The position numbers were made by a program, and so were the translations under genes. Positions 1 through 13,957 of a stretch of DNA of 64,000 bases are shown here, one piece after another. Under the pieces are notes generated by a model that saw only the letters and a program-made list of their open reading frames with translations, searched no databases and was not told the DNA's origin. Position 1 is the first letter of the stretch; each line of letters begins with the position of its first letter. This DNA comes from Podospora bellae-mahoneyi (lineage: Eukaryota > Ascomycota > Sordariomycetes > Sordariales > Podosporaceae), in the NCBI RefSeq assembly GCF_035222275.1, contig NC_085883.1, forward strand, positions 1,178,001 through 1,242,000, given 5' to 3'.

Positions 1-3000
1 GTCTGGTTTGCAGTGGAAGCGAGCGCGGGCGATGATCAGAGTAGTTCAGTGTCTCTATTGTGGGAATAGAACAGTATATTGGGTGCCTGGATGCAACCTC
101 TCAGGCTTGTCGAATCGCTGCTCTCTGATCGCCATGCATCTCTTCCACCGATGGTAAATTCGGGGGCCGCCCGCCATGGCTATCAGTCTGGGGAATCTCT
201 TGGTTGCGGCACTCAGTCGGCACTAATTAGGACCTGGCATGATCAAAACGAATAACCTGCATATAGCAGTAGCAACACTTGTTGTTTACTTCGTTTCTCT
301 AAACAGGGAGAAGAAAAGTGCGTGGGCAATGGGAGGGCGGGCTGATGGTGTCATTGGTGCCTCCGTCAGTCAGTGTAACGGCAATTGCTAAATAAGCAGC
401 CACGACAAGCGCCTATAACGCACCAACCTGATAACATTGAATACAGTCGATATACAGCCACCATAACGATGATGCTTGTGGGCATATGTAAGAAGGCCGT
501 TGATGGTGTCAACGTTGGTGATAATAGACAGTAGTTTGCGCTAGGGGCGCTTAATCTGCCACTGCCGATTCGTCTGATCAGTGGGCAAGTCAAGACCCGG
601 TCACGCCACTCGGGACGGGCCTGATGCTTCTAGTGTGCAATTCAGAACTTCAGACTTCGGGTCGCTCGGTGGGTGTGTGTGGTTCACTGCGCAAGTTGCT
701 TCTCGATTAGGTATGGTCCTAGCTCACTGCCGCGAGGCGGGCGCTTGTTTCAAGTTTGTGATACGCCGCGCTTGTGTGACGAGCGCTTCTGTCTTGAGGA
801 ACTGGGCTGTGGCGTCGTACTGAAGCAAGAGGAATGCAGTATCGGAGGTGTTCCGAGCCCGAGAGGGTGGTGATGCTGCGCATATCTGATGGCATACGTA
901 GAGAAGAAGAGTTGGTTGATCTCGAAGCTTGTTCGACCTGCGGGAGGTTCCGGTTCATCGCAAACTTCTTCCCTATGGAGGGGTTATAATAAAGTGAGGT
1001 GATACTAGGTACCTCCTGATCTTGTTGATGGTGTCTGATGTCTTGGGAGAAGCCAGTGTACAGATACTTACAAGTTACAATATCCTTTCTGCGATGCATT
1101 ATGACCTGCTGTTGACTGAGGTGATCGATAAGATCGTGGTCCAAACTCTTGGCTTCCAGCATAACCCCGCTCTCCTTCACAAGGTCCGTGCATTAAAGCT
1201 TTCGGCCGGGCGCTTAGCACTATTAATAGCGCTATGAAGCGATCATTGCAGCTTGGCATCGGCTTTGGCAGCTGCCCAACAGGAGTCCTCCACTTTGAAC
1301 GTCACCTCCTCACCTGCACCGTCGAGTCTTGCTTCTATGTACCTAATCAACTCAACTGCTCAGACAAATTCAGAAACCCGTTGCCCGGATCAACAAAATT
1401 GACAAATGTAACCATCCCGCATCTGGATCCGGATCCAAATGTGGCTTCCAGCAGTTTCACGGCTTCTTTTCTTGGGGGCTTAAACCTGTTACACCAGCAT
1501 CTAACCGCCATCTTGATCGAAGCATGGACGTTCTACGCACCAAAGCCTCCGCCATAGATCCATACCGTTGGGTCTGCCACGAGGCGCGAGGACGTCCCCC
1601 CGGTTCATTCAGGTACCTACCTGCTCTCTTTGCAGTTCCCGGTGGTTCAACATGCCATAGTACACAAAATAACCAGATTTGGCTTTTTTCCTCTTTCTGG
1701 TATTCGTCGAATAGGCATCTGCTACGACAAAGGCATCGGTTGTGTTGCATTCGAGGTCACATTGGCCCACAAAACATGCTCCTTTTATCCTATCCCTTTC
1801 CAGCCTTATAGGTTTGGTTTTCTACCCGCAACCCCGGGGTTTGTGCCTGGGTCGATCGCGGGAGACCTGGAGATAGAATACCCGCAAATAGGTGCTGCTT
1901 TGCTATCTATGGAAGCGTACCCCGCAGCCCTTGCTACCTTAGCCAGACCTTCACAGTTCTCGCTTCACCTCGACGCTTGCTTGCTGCCATGTTCAGCATC
2001 AATACTTCCAATTTAGCAACGTTTCTACTTACACTTCTAGGACAAGCACTCGGCTGTTGCTCCTCTACCAGGCAAAGTTGCTGGTTCCGGGACGTCCCGT
2101 CGTTGGCGGCGACAGAGAAGGCCGTAGAAGGGAAGAAGGTTGCTAGGCGCGGCGTAGTGATGATAACATATCGTTATGGGCGGGAGGATGGACTCAAGCG
2201 AGTCTCCCGAAATCCCATCGGCCGATTCACCACGTTGATGAATGATGGCTTGGCCACGTGGGAAGGCCGGCTGGCTGGGGGCTGGGGCACATCAAGTCCC
2301 GAGCCTGTAGCAAACGGTCCGATCAGTACCTACATACCCCAGCTTGGCTTAAAGAGCCCCCGCACAGCCTCAGCGCAGGTCGAGGATGTTGCCTAGTTCG
2401 TGTTGCACCACGACAGACGAAACCGCTCTGCTGCATGCTGCACCTTACAGAAAAGACGCTACCAGCTTACTCACCGCCAACACCACAGGGCGCCCCTCAA
2501 CCGCATTTCACTCGGTCAAGGAGGGGATGGGAGCGACAAGCACCTGCCACGAGGGCACTTATGGTACCGATGTACTTCCAACATGAAACAGTTTCAGGTT
2601 CAGAGCTGCTGATGTGTACAGCATCTTCCACATCTTGACCTGTTGGTTTATTCTCGTTTTTCAGCTCTCCATCCGGCATCTCCATCATCATTGTTTCTCC
2701 ATGTCCATCGGAAATAACAATTTTTCGGATTGCCACCGCAGATCACTCAGCCAGCCGTACGCACTCTAAAGAATACGAATTATCGGCCGCAGAGTTGTCG
2801 CCATGCTCCGGCCTGCGAGCTTCCGGTGTATTTGCTCCGCGAACGCTTATGTAGGCTCGCGGGACAGCCACTCCTATTGTCTCTTTCACACTCACCAAGT
2901 GGTCCGGAATAAGGCCAGGCTGAGGTTCAAAGGTCCTTCAAGCTCATAGGGCTGATCGGGTCGATGTGGCAGGCCGCTGCCGGTGGTGTTCTGGGGTAAC

Positions 3001-5835
3001 AGCCGGCTTGTATCCGTCTTTCCGCAGCAGACATCTCCTCTCCTAGAACATGCCTGGCTTCCTCTTCTCCGTATGGGGACCTCGCATCAGGTGCCGCGTC
3101 CACTGAGTGTTTGACTCCTAGCTGGATAACTTCGAAACAAGGCCCCCAATTGTTGACAGGCTCGCTGGTCAGCGCCGGGTGGCAAGCGTCAACCCCATTT
3201 CCCCAGATCCCTCCCACGCGGTTAATGTGCCGGCCGTTTTTGAAGTATGGATATGGATGAGATAGTGTTCTGACAGAGCAAGTGGGTGCCTGAGGCTGAC
3301 TGCAGACCCCAACCCAGATTTGTCCTCGCCACTATATCCATACGTACTACCTAGCTGATACACTTGTGCTGCAAGTAGTACCCTCCCACCAGAGGCCAGG
3401 CATGCGGCAGGTCTTGCTGTCAAGCTCACATGGGCCTCGACCTGGCGTCGGTGGCGCTCCGGTGAGTCTCTCCTGGCAGAGATCGTCGCTCGATCAACAG
3501 TATGCCTTATCTCTAAAGCTGGTGTTACTCGTGTGGTTTACAAGTAAATCCGGGAGCCTTGAGATCTAGGCCGAAGCAGCGTTACGACATGGCCGATATT
3601 ACTGTGACCTTTCATTACAGAAGATCAGCCAATCATGTCGGTGTCCTTACAAGCTCGGGAGTGTACCAGCTAGCTTCGCTCCTATAGTCACCAGCCATCT
3701 AGTCTTGGAAAGGGGGCAAAGTTGCTCCTGGGCCAGAACGGCTCGGCCTATTTATTTTGACTGCACGGTCGGCGGGTATTACCGAGCTTTATCTTGATAT
3801 GCATACGCAGGTGCTCCGACCGAAGCCAGCCTGGTAGCAAAAGACAGACCGTGGTAAAGCTATTATCGGGATGACAATATCATCAATACCGTGGCCGCGC
3901 GAGGAGGTCGTCCTCTTACCACGAGGTCTGTATCATCCGGCGGCTTCCTGTTTTGGGGAAGGTTATCCGTCATGCACATATTAAATGGCTGGCATTGAAC
4001 ACAGAATTACCTCATCAACTGGGTCGGTCATTCGATCACATGCTGGTCTCCAGGGGGGAAGGTGATGAGTATACAAATCATTGTCCAACCACATCGTCAA
4101 ACAGAGCTAACCCAGCCCTTGCCTGAGGGCCATGGTCCGACGACGACTTTGCATATTCGAGCTTTGTTTTGCACACTCGTATTTCATCCCCTTTCTTCTC
4201 ACTGGACTTTCTTCCCCTTTTTATCGACCGAGATGGAAGGCCGAACTATGCGACCTTTTCTTGTCGAAAGTGTCAGAGGTATGAGGCTGACACTTGATGT
4301 CTTGTTTTCTGGGCCATGCGGCACGGGGGAAGTACTTATGGTACTAAGTTACAGAAGATTATCGTGAGGCTTGATTGTGTGGCAGGTAAGCAGCCACTGC
4401 TCCTCCAACAGTGCTGGAGGAACCTCCAACTTTTGTCGTTTTCTTCTCCACGACGGTACGTCAGGGTGTATATAGGGGAAAGTTGGGGCGGTGTTGGTTA
4501 TGTTACGTGGTTGTTTTGGTGTGGGGGTACGTAAGTGGGTAAGGGGGGGGAAGAAGAGGGATGTTTTGGGGGGGTGGTTTGACTGACTGAGTCGATTACC
4601 TTTTTACTTGTTACATCGTCTCTAAATAACATTCGGATCACCACTAGCAATTGGGTCACGTACCAGAAGTGAGGTAGAATACCTAAAGTTATCAGCTATG
4701 AACATTTTTGTTTAGGCTTCTTTAAATACCGGGTGGGGGCAGAATGTATTCTCTAGTTATGGTAAGATGGAAAGCTAGCTGAGTGAAATGAGAACTACCT
4801 CACCTTTGACATAGTGCCTACCTCGAATAATACCTACCCACACAAGCTAAAAGTGAAGCATGAAAGACCAGTACTCCATCAACAAAAGCAACACAACCCT
4901 TTTCTTTACCAGTTTCGTGACGAACACAGACTAATCTCCCTGATGGAAACCCCTCCCTCGTCTCACGGGCAAAGCAACAACAATCTATACTTCCCCCATC
5001 ATCTCCAGCTAACCACAATAACCCAAGTAAAGCAAAGTATGTCAAGTCTCCGTTTGATTTCATCATTGGAAGTTGATGAGTCTCTTGTTTCAGAGTATCC
5101 AACAGCGCGCACAGACACAAATACACTCAGGGGTTCAGGGGCTACCTCAACCATCCCGCTTAGTTCAAGCACAACAAGACCTTTGTTGGTCCAACTCTCT
5201 CTCTATTGAACCGAAGCCTGTCACATTATAAGGCAAACAACACCAAAGTAACCACCCAGGCTGAGCCGCATCTCTCGACTTGGAGCGCAGACTATCTTAG
5301 GTAAATGAGCCTGTCAACATAGTTGCTCTCTCTATAAGACCTTGACACAAAACCCTATATTCATTAACGGACGAGAGCACACGTATCTCCTCCCGACCCG
5401 CTTCCCTACAGAGTCAATTGCCAGCTAGTTAACGTTGTGCCCGTGTTATTGATTCCCATTTTTTGATCACGATAACTCAACTCACACCACCCTCCAACAT
5501 CCCAAACCCAGCTACTCTTCATTAAAAGTTGTTAAAAAAAAGTTATCATGATCCGATTATCAAAAATCAAAGACCACTTCTAAGTAAGAGTACATGCCTA
5601 CCCGTCTAAGAAAAAAAAAGACGACGAGGCCAAAAAAGAGAGTTAGAGAAACCATGCTGCAAAGAAAGAGCATTCCCCCAAACACATGAGAGTCCGTGTA
5701 TCTTTTTTTGATTACTTCCTTTCCCCCTCCCCCCCATTCGACTTGACCATTGTGCAGCGCCTCCCGTGCAAATCATCGTCTAACCAAACGTAAAAACATA
5801 AAATATCCCATGATCTGGAAAAACCCATGCCTCTT
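1..5835. other. Gene-free left region
   Basis: I see no convincing gene here. Open frames on both strands are short, overlap each other, have no recognisable domain and do not join through good splice sites. The last 700 bases or so are A/T- and A-rich and probably include the 3' untranslated region of the cytidylyltransferase gene, which ends at 5836 on the minus strand. A G-rich run lies near 4541-4575. A non-coding RNA or lineage-specific gene cannot be excluded. Confidence 0.5.
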
Positions 5836-7464
<1,629 letters not shown>

Positions 7465-8456
7465 GGTGGATTGGTAGTTTGGTGTTTGTCCGGTAGGTAC
7501 TAAGAAGAAGGCGAAGGAACCATAACCGGGACAGCGCCTGCAAAAGAAAGACCGGGCACGATGGGGAAAGCGCTGGGTTTTGTGGGGCCTTCAGCGCAAC
7601 TTCGTGCTTCGCGGGAGGGACGATGCCTGTAGCGAAACGGTCAAGGTCGAGATGAGCGGGGACCGCGGATTCTGCCAGGGATTGGTGCAGGTTAGCGGAT
7701 GCAGCTTGATATTTTGTTGAGTTCTTCACGGCAACCACAGCTGTGACGCGCTTATATGGAGGAGTGATAGAATGAAGAAGCCAAGGCGACGCTTCACATG
7801 CAGATGCGACAAAGGCCAAAGACGTCAGATCTTGGGGTTGGTGGCACTCACCACTAAGGATTTAGAGCGAAAACCGGGAATCTGGGACACGATTGGATTG
7901 GATTCGATGAACCTATCCGTACGAATACACACCTTTGGATGGAAGATGCCAATCAGCGTGATGTGTGTGCTCTTCCTCTCTAAGTACTATAACAATGCGA
8001 ACGCGTCCGAGGGGCAAGCTGTCCTGTCGAGTCCCGACAAGGGGAATTTCTCGAACAAATTTCCTTTGGATGCTTCAAACGTCAGGGGGCTGCTTCGTAA
8101 TCCCTGCCCCATTCCCGCGACTGCAGGAGCTGCTTGCAGTGCCGTCACGTCATTACCTGGTCTGTGCCCCGGCTTGTTTTGTTTGACACCTGTAGAAGCT
8201 CAGCGCTTTGCTTGGTTGACGATTCAAGACTCTTCTTCATCAACACCATCGAGTTTCATAGTCTTTGCATAAGGTAGTGATGAATGTGAAGAGAACTTTT
8301 CATTCGATTTTGAATCTCGATTTCCTCATAAACTTCATCTCATTTCTTTCAGTAGAAAGATAGGAGCATCTATCTGAGTGCCATCTCTAAAGTCTGAACA
8401 GCCTCCACCTACAGACACGGATAAATGAACAACACCAGCCAAACTCAGAATCTCAC
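7465..8456. other. Intergenic: PCT1 upstream region and CAP gene 3' flank
   Basis: About 1 kb between two minus-strand genes. It should hold the PCT1 promoter and 5' untranslated region. A plus-strand open frame of 166 codons at 7772-8272 has no recognisable domain and no supporting splice sites, so I do not call it a gene. Confidence 0.5.
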
Positions 8457-9066
8457 CTAATATGACCTCTCCCCTACAGGATTTCCTCCTGGCTCATACC
8501 TAGCAACAACATAAACTCCTCTCTTTCCATCCCCACTCACACCCTCCACAGCTGCAATCCCAACCCTTTCTTGTCCTCGGCCACATACACTGAGTATGAT
8601 GCCCAGTCACACCCTCCGCCGGATCCCCCACTTTCTGCCCCCTATACCATCGCCCTTCGTTCAGACAGCTCCTCGTCACATTCACACATGGTTCTTTCTC
8701 GATTCCACCGCCGCTCACCCAGTAAATGTTCTCTCCTTGACTAGTGTCCGCTGCAAGCTGGAGTTTGCCGATGTTTTTGGCTAGGTGTTCTGCCCATTGA
8801 CGGGCGGAATCTTCGAGGAATTTGTCGTAGGTAAGAGAGGGAATGTTTCTAGACCGGCGGAGGGAGTTGTGGAGGGTGATGGCTTTCAGGATGTCTGAGG
8901 GGTTGGTGGCATTGGAGGGCGCAAGAGAAGATGGCTTGGGTGCGTCTTTTTCAGAGGGGATAATAGGTGTATTACTGTCAACTATATGTGGTGGAGGGAG
9001 TGACTGTTTCTTGAGTAATTCCTCGGTGTCCTGTATCTCCTGCTTGTTTGCCATGACTACGACCAA
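8457..9066 (-). CDS. CAP/SCP (PR-1-like) domain protein with one frameshift near the 3' end
   Basis: CAP superfamily protein (pathogenesis-related 1 / GAPR-1 type), a family that binds sterols and lipids in fungi. The N-terminal 60 or so residues are charged and Pro-rich with no signal peptide, so an intracellular GAPR-1-like location is possible. The CAP domain starts at LKAITLHNSLRRSRNIPSL and continues through WAEHLAKNIGKLQ, GENIYW and the conserved GHHTQCMW motif, which carries the active-site-like histidine. Directly after MWPRTRK the frame breaks. The expected last strands (VGIAAVEGVSGDGKRGVYVV, then ARYEPGGNPVG) are present one base out of frame and end at a stop at 8457. An extra G in the short G-run near 8562-8564 explains the shift. 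It is either a sequencing or assembly error or a recent inactivation. Start is at 9066; a second in-frame Met lies four codons in. Confidence 0.65.
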
Positions 9067-10240
9067 CTGACTTGAATGAGAGTGTGGGAAGCCCTAGGTT
9101 GGTAAGTTGTTGTTCTATTGATGTATCGAGAAACATCAGAACAAAAAAGTCAAGAAACAGGCAACCAAGCCAATATATTCTCATATATCGGCATATTGAG
9201 TGGGCTTTTAACCCTCATAATTAGCCTCCTGACTGAGCCAGCACGGCATGGCCGTCAACTCTGAGTCGGTATTGGCCGATATTCGGGTCGTCTCCCCCTC
9301 TCAGCCTTACACATCTAAATGAAAAGACCCGAGCCCTGTACTGAACAAGGTAGTAATCATCAATCTCACTGCATCCAACAGCTGGTCTGTTCCCCATGCA
9401 TAGATAAAAAACAGAGACAACGCTGATGTGAGGTGCGGGATGCCAGATCCATTGTATAAGGAGGTAAGAAAGCCGAGCCCGAAAACTGGAACCACGAAAT
9501 CATGTAATACCCTGGAAGCTTTCCTTGGGTATCACATTGACCAATGCTCTCATCTGAATGCTCTCTCCAACTTCCGGTCAGCTTCCAGCTGTCATTCCCA
9601 ACACTGAATCTTGCCCTCCCAAATCCCAATCAAGCCATTGTATCTCACCCATACTGACTCTTTTTGACAAGACATTCCGACGAGTACACCAACTGCAGAA
9701 CACTTAGATGCATGTCGCCCAAGCTCAAACCAAAACTTTATATTGAGGATGAATTTGAGGTGTAAGTGCGATTGATAACACTGATAACAGCCAAGATTGC
9801 CTTATCACCGCGCACGAGCCACTAGCCGCAGATCCACACAAAACGTCTCCCTTTTCCGGTTTTGGCTGCGCAACAAGCCACAAACCTCGTCAGTGGCGGG
9901 GGAGTGGCCGTTGAGGTCACGTCATAGGCTTGGTCTGTGCTTTCGGGCAGATGGGTGATTATGGTATCGAAAGGTGAGCTCGACATGGGAAAATGAGCAC
10001 GACTCGAGACTGAGGGAACACGATGTTCAAATGATGGATAGAACACTAGTAATAGAAATGCGAATGCCTTCGATGCATGCATTGTTGTAAAAAAAACTAT
10101 AGAATTCATTATCATCACCTACCTCCACGCTCTCATTAGAGCCCAATTCTCATAACCGAACCGCCCCAGAAGCTATCAGGACCAAAACACCCATCATAAA
10201 CTATGGAACCCAAAAACTCTCGCAAATACCATGCTTATGC
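9067..10240. other. Intergenic, no gene seen
   Basis: About 1.2 kb between two minus-strand genes. The short frames present carry no recognisable domain. It probably holds the CAP gene promoter and the 3' untranslated region of the F-box gene. Confidence 0.5.
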
Positions 10241-11182
10241 TTATACCGTCCCAAGTATCTGCCCCGTCGCCTCCTGCTGCTGCTTCTTCACAGCAGCACC
10301 CTTCTTCTTCCCATGCCTAGCACACCAATTGCTGTGCCTCGGACTAGATCTTTCACATTTCTTCCTGGCCCCCTCCTCCGCCTTCGGCCCAAACTTCTGC
10401 GTGATATCACAATACTCATACTTCTCCCCCATCCAATCCTTGATGTGCGTCTGCAACTGACACCTACTCACCACACACTTCCTGCAAAGTGCCTGCCCTC
10501 TGACCCTGAGACATATCAACGCCTTCCTCTCCTCGGGATCCAACCCCTCCTTTGGCCCTGGCTCGTTCTTCTGGGTCAAAAGTGATGGCTTGGCCGCGAC
10601 ATGCTGCCCGGCCAAGTGCCAAGCCCATTCTAGCTCGTTGGGCCCGGCGCGGTGAACAGCCAGCGGGACGGTGCCGTGGAGCCGGCGGTGGATGGAGTAG
10701 AGGTTGGAGTTGGTCAACCCAAGGCAGGTGCTGTCGATCGGGTCGAGAAAGTCAAAGATGGCGTAATGGATCTCGGGGGGGAGGTCCATGAGCTGGAGGC
10801 GGCCGCCAGGGCGGTGGTGGTGGGGGAGCGGTTCCTTATCTGTGACGGAATAGGAACGGCGAGGGGGCCCGAGGGGAGGTCGGCGGGGTGCAGCGACAGG
10901 ACGGGGCGATTGTTGCTGTAGCTGAAGCTGCCTGTTGTGTTCCTCTGACGGGCTGGTTACTGTGGAGGATTGACGAGAGTCCTGTGAGAACCCGGGCGAT
11001 GGCGGAGGGGAGTGGATGGTCTGGAGTGTGAAGACTGGTGGTTGAGGAATGCAGTAGTTGTGGTGAGTGTGTGACCTTCGTGGAGCACGCTTGTTGTCTC
11101 CGTTCCTTACGAGGCTTTGCTCGTTTAACCAATGCTCCTCCCTGGTATAGGGAGAGGGGACCTGCTCCAGCATAGTAAGCAT
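10241..11182 (-). CDS. F-box domain protein with C-terminal Cys/His cluster
   Basis: Probable substrate adaptor of an SCF ubiquitin ligase, inferred from its F-box. Single exon, 313 residues from the Met at 11182. The frame stays open to an upstream Met at 11467, but those 95 extra residues look like translated leader and lack conservation-type features, so the internal start is preferred. A disordered Gln/Pro/Arg-rich region comes first. At about residue 128 an F-box begins (MDLPPEIHYAIFDFLDPIDS, then TCLGLTNSNLYSIHRRL). A short cysteine cluster (ALCRKCVVSRC) and later CARHGKKKG near the C-terminus suggest a small metal-binding module. The substrate cannot be inferred. Neighbours give no functional clue. 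Confidence 0.7.
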   Translation of the reverse strand: MLTMLEQVPSPYTREEHWLNEQSLVRNGDNKRAPRRSHTHHNYCIPQPPVFTLQTIHSPPPSPGFSQDSRQSSTVTSPSEEHNRQLQLQQQSPRPVAAPRRPPLGPPRRSYSVTDKEPLPHHHRPGGRLQLMDLPPEIHYAIFDFLDPIDSTCLGLTNSNLYSIHRRLHGTVPLAVHRAGPNELEWAWHLAGQHVAAKPSLLTQKNEPGPKEGLDPEERKALICLRVRGQALCRKCVVSRCQLQTHIKDWMGEKYEYCDITQKFGPKAEEGARKKCERSSPRHSNWCARHGKKKGAAVKKQQQEATGQILGTV

Positions 11183-13451
11183 GTTGGCGGTGGATAGGTA
11201 AAACCTGATTGGGCGTGTGCGTGAAGAGTGAAGGTTGATAAGTGTTCGCCCTTGAAATCGGGAGATATGCCGTATATCAGATGTTAGGGCAATCGGACGA
11301 TAGGCGATGATATGATGGTTGCTGTGGGTGTTGAAATATCTTTGGTCTAGACCCGGATGGTGTCTGTTTATAGATCGGGCTTTTATTGTGTATATCGAGC
11401 AATGTCGGGTATCGATGCTGAGTGGTTGCGTAGTTGAGATTTCAAGTGCCAAAGCCGAAAGTCTCAAGGAAAGAATGCGAAAACCCCCTCAATAGCAAGC
11501 TCATGAGTTGGAGGGATAACACAAGGTTATTAATTTGCCGTGTTGTTCAAAGGAGAGGGGGGCAAAACGTCTTTGTAGTGGTGGAGGGCCGGATATAAAG
11601 TGAGCAGAGGAAGGGGCCAGGGAGTTGCCGTGTGTCTGGTACGGTCCTCAAGAGAGGGGCGGAATGCCGAAAAACTCAACGATGACAAGTATTACACCAG
11701 TCAGCGGTAGGACGGGGAATGTTGAAGATCTGGTGAGGGAGGTGAGTGTAACCGTCAAAGACGAAAAAATCTAGGGCTTCAGTGTTGAGACCGACGAATA
11801 AAAAGGATTCGGAGGGAGGGGACTGATCGGCATCGCCTGATTAGCTGGCTGTAGTGTAGGCCTGTCCCTGGCCTCCCTGGCCCGGTTTCCGGTGGTCACC
11901 AGCCCGGCCCTGCTGGAGAACACGACGAAATGTGGATTCCTCTCGATCTTCAAAAGCCGGGGCATGCTTTGCCCAACATGCACGACCTGCCGCCGACGCC
12001 GTGCGCTGCAACCAGTGGGAAGCCCAGAGTCAATTGTACAACCCAAGACAGGCCTCGAACGACAGAGTTATGCACCTCTGTGCTCCGGCCAATGGGTGCC
12101 ACGGCAGCTTTCACTGGAATCCTGTTTTCTTGGCTCGCGCATTGGATGTCAACATCGGTCGATCAAAGAGGCAATGATAAGTTGTAACAATACCCCGAAC
12201 GCCCAGAATCTAGACAGAACAGCAGCCAGTGGGCGGCTCTTGGGTTGTGTGAAGGGGTTTGGCTGACGGTTCGAGACTGGCAGGGGTGGCCATGAAGTTG
12301 ATATGGGATTGTGTGGGGATGGGCTCGTCTGGATCATTCTCTCTGCAGAAGCGACGATGCATCCTCCTGCGTGTCAACGTCGCCAATTCTTGGCCCAGAT
12401 AAACGCGGCCGTTGGCAAATCGACCGACGGTCACCGGGCCTGGCACCTCGCCACTTCCGTTGTCAGCTCACAGGTTCTGTACTGTTGCATTGCGCTCACA
12501 ATTTCAGACTGCTACAGATCAAGCAGCACCTTCAGCTTGTAAGTGTAATTCTTGGAACTTCAAAGGCGGGGATCTCCGTAGGTTAGCAGCATCTCCAAAA
12601 TCTGGCAGTTTTGAAATCGTCATGTTCCAAGCACTTGGGATAAGGGGTAAACTCAAAAAAAGATCGAATCACTCTGTTTCCGCCTTCTCAATCCAACACC
12701 CAGCCTGCCGGAGCATCCACTGCATCCTGTCCATATCCCAGGAGGTCTATGACGACTTACACGTGAGCAAACGGTCAAGGTGGCATCCAATGCAACAAGA
12801 GATCAGTAAACGTCAGCGACTGCAAGAGCAAACCCCAAGGATCTACAATCAGACCACAACTGAGATATTTGGTAATTGTTTTCAGCTGCTGTGACATTCG
12901 ATGGCAGCAGTTCGAACTGTATCTGAAATCTCCCGGTGGCAAAAGACATCACCAGAGACAAGAGATCTGCCATGATTGACCGTGCCGCCCCCGTACCTCT
13001 ACAGCCGGCAACTTGGCCATCCTGCCCCGGACTGGACCTGGCCCGTTGTCTCCTGTACCCTCATGTGACAACAGTTAATAATATTAGAAGAGAGCACTTC
13101 TATGAAGAAGATACGATTACTCGGGATCAAGCCAAAGTTCTTATGTCGAATTTAAACCTCAGGAATGCAAGCGTTTGTATGCAAAATGTCATAATGGGAT
13201 AGATAAACTACCCCTCTTCGAAGATAATCCCGATAGCCTACGTGTACCAGGCGTCATTTCCTGAAGATCTTCGGGTCAATAGTCTCCACATATCACTTCG
13301 CAATAGTCTCATTCGAGCAAAAAGGTGACAAAGAAGTGATACCTGTGACAGCTGAAAACCCGTCCAAAGGGTAATTACAGATCAACCTCAATAGACCAGG
13401 GGCCACAAAACCAAGTGTATTCAGACCGACTGTTTACACCCCCTCCTTGAT
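11183..13451. other. Intergenic, no gene seen
   Basis: About 2.3 kb upstream of the F-box gene. Its first part probably carries the promoter and leader. Overlapping short frames at 11.8-12.9 kb on both strands have no recognisable domain or splice structure. Confidence 0.5.
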
Positions 13452-13727
13452 TGTGACACCACGTTGTGGATAAAGAAACAGAGATTGCTAGGTTGGATGA
13501 AGGCCTTAAAAGACGATTAGCAGGCCCTTAAAGAAGGTCCATATGATTTTAAAGATAACTACATAGGTGTTGAATATTCATTATAGTCTTTGAAAATAGT
13601 AGAAAGGCCTCAAAAGATCGTGCATAGGCCTTTATAATAGTCAAAAGGCCTCAAAAAGATAGTCGAAAGCGCCTCTGTTATCTTTTTAGCCCTCAATCTT
13701 TATCTCATCCACAGCGTGACTGTCACA
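13452..13727. mobile_element. MITE-like element with degenerate terminal inverted repeats
   Basis: About 276 bp bounded by imperfect inverted repeats: TGTGACACCACGTTGTGGAT at the left end, and on the reverse strand TGTGACA.TCACGCTGTGGAT at the right end. Weaker similarity runs on to about 40 bases (both continue to AGATTG). The interior is A/T-rich, non-coding and contains three copies of a short motif close to AAGGCCTYAAAA (near 13500, 13603 and 13645). I cannot see a clear target-site duplication, so the family is unassigned. The structure fits a non-autonomous DNA transposon. Confidence 0.45.
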
Positions 13728-13957
13728 CCACGCACCGATTGGTGCAACATATAAAGAAAACCATCAAATTAGAAGTATCGTTGCCTGAATAGCAGCACGC
13801 ACGCCCCTTCCCCCCTCCCCCCCCTCACAAAACAAAACGAAGGATGACTGCCAAACTCGCTTTTTAAGCATGACAAGTAGGATCTTGATCTTGTTTCAAC
13901 ACACCAACCCAATACCCACCCTCTGCATTCTGCTCACTTCTCTGGGTCCCTGACTCC

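Noticed and set aside
7772-8272. 166-codon plus-strand open frame
   Set aside because: No recognisable domain and located in the PCT1 upstream region.
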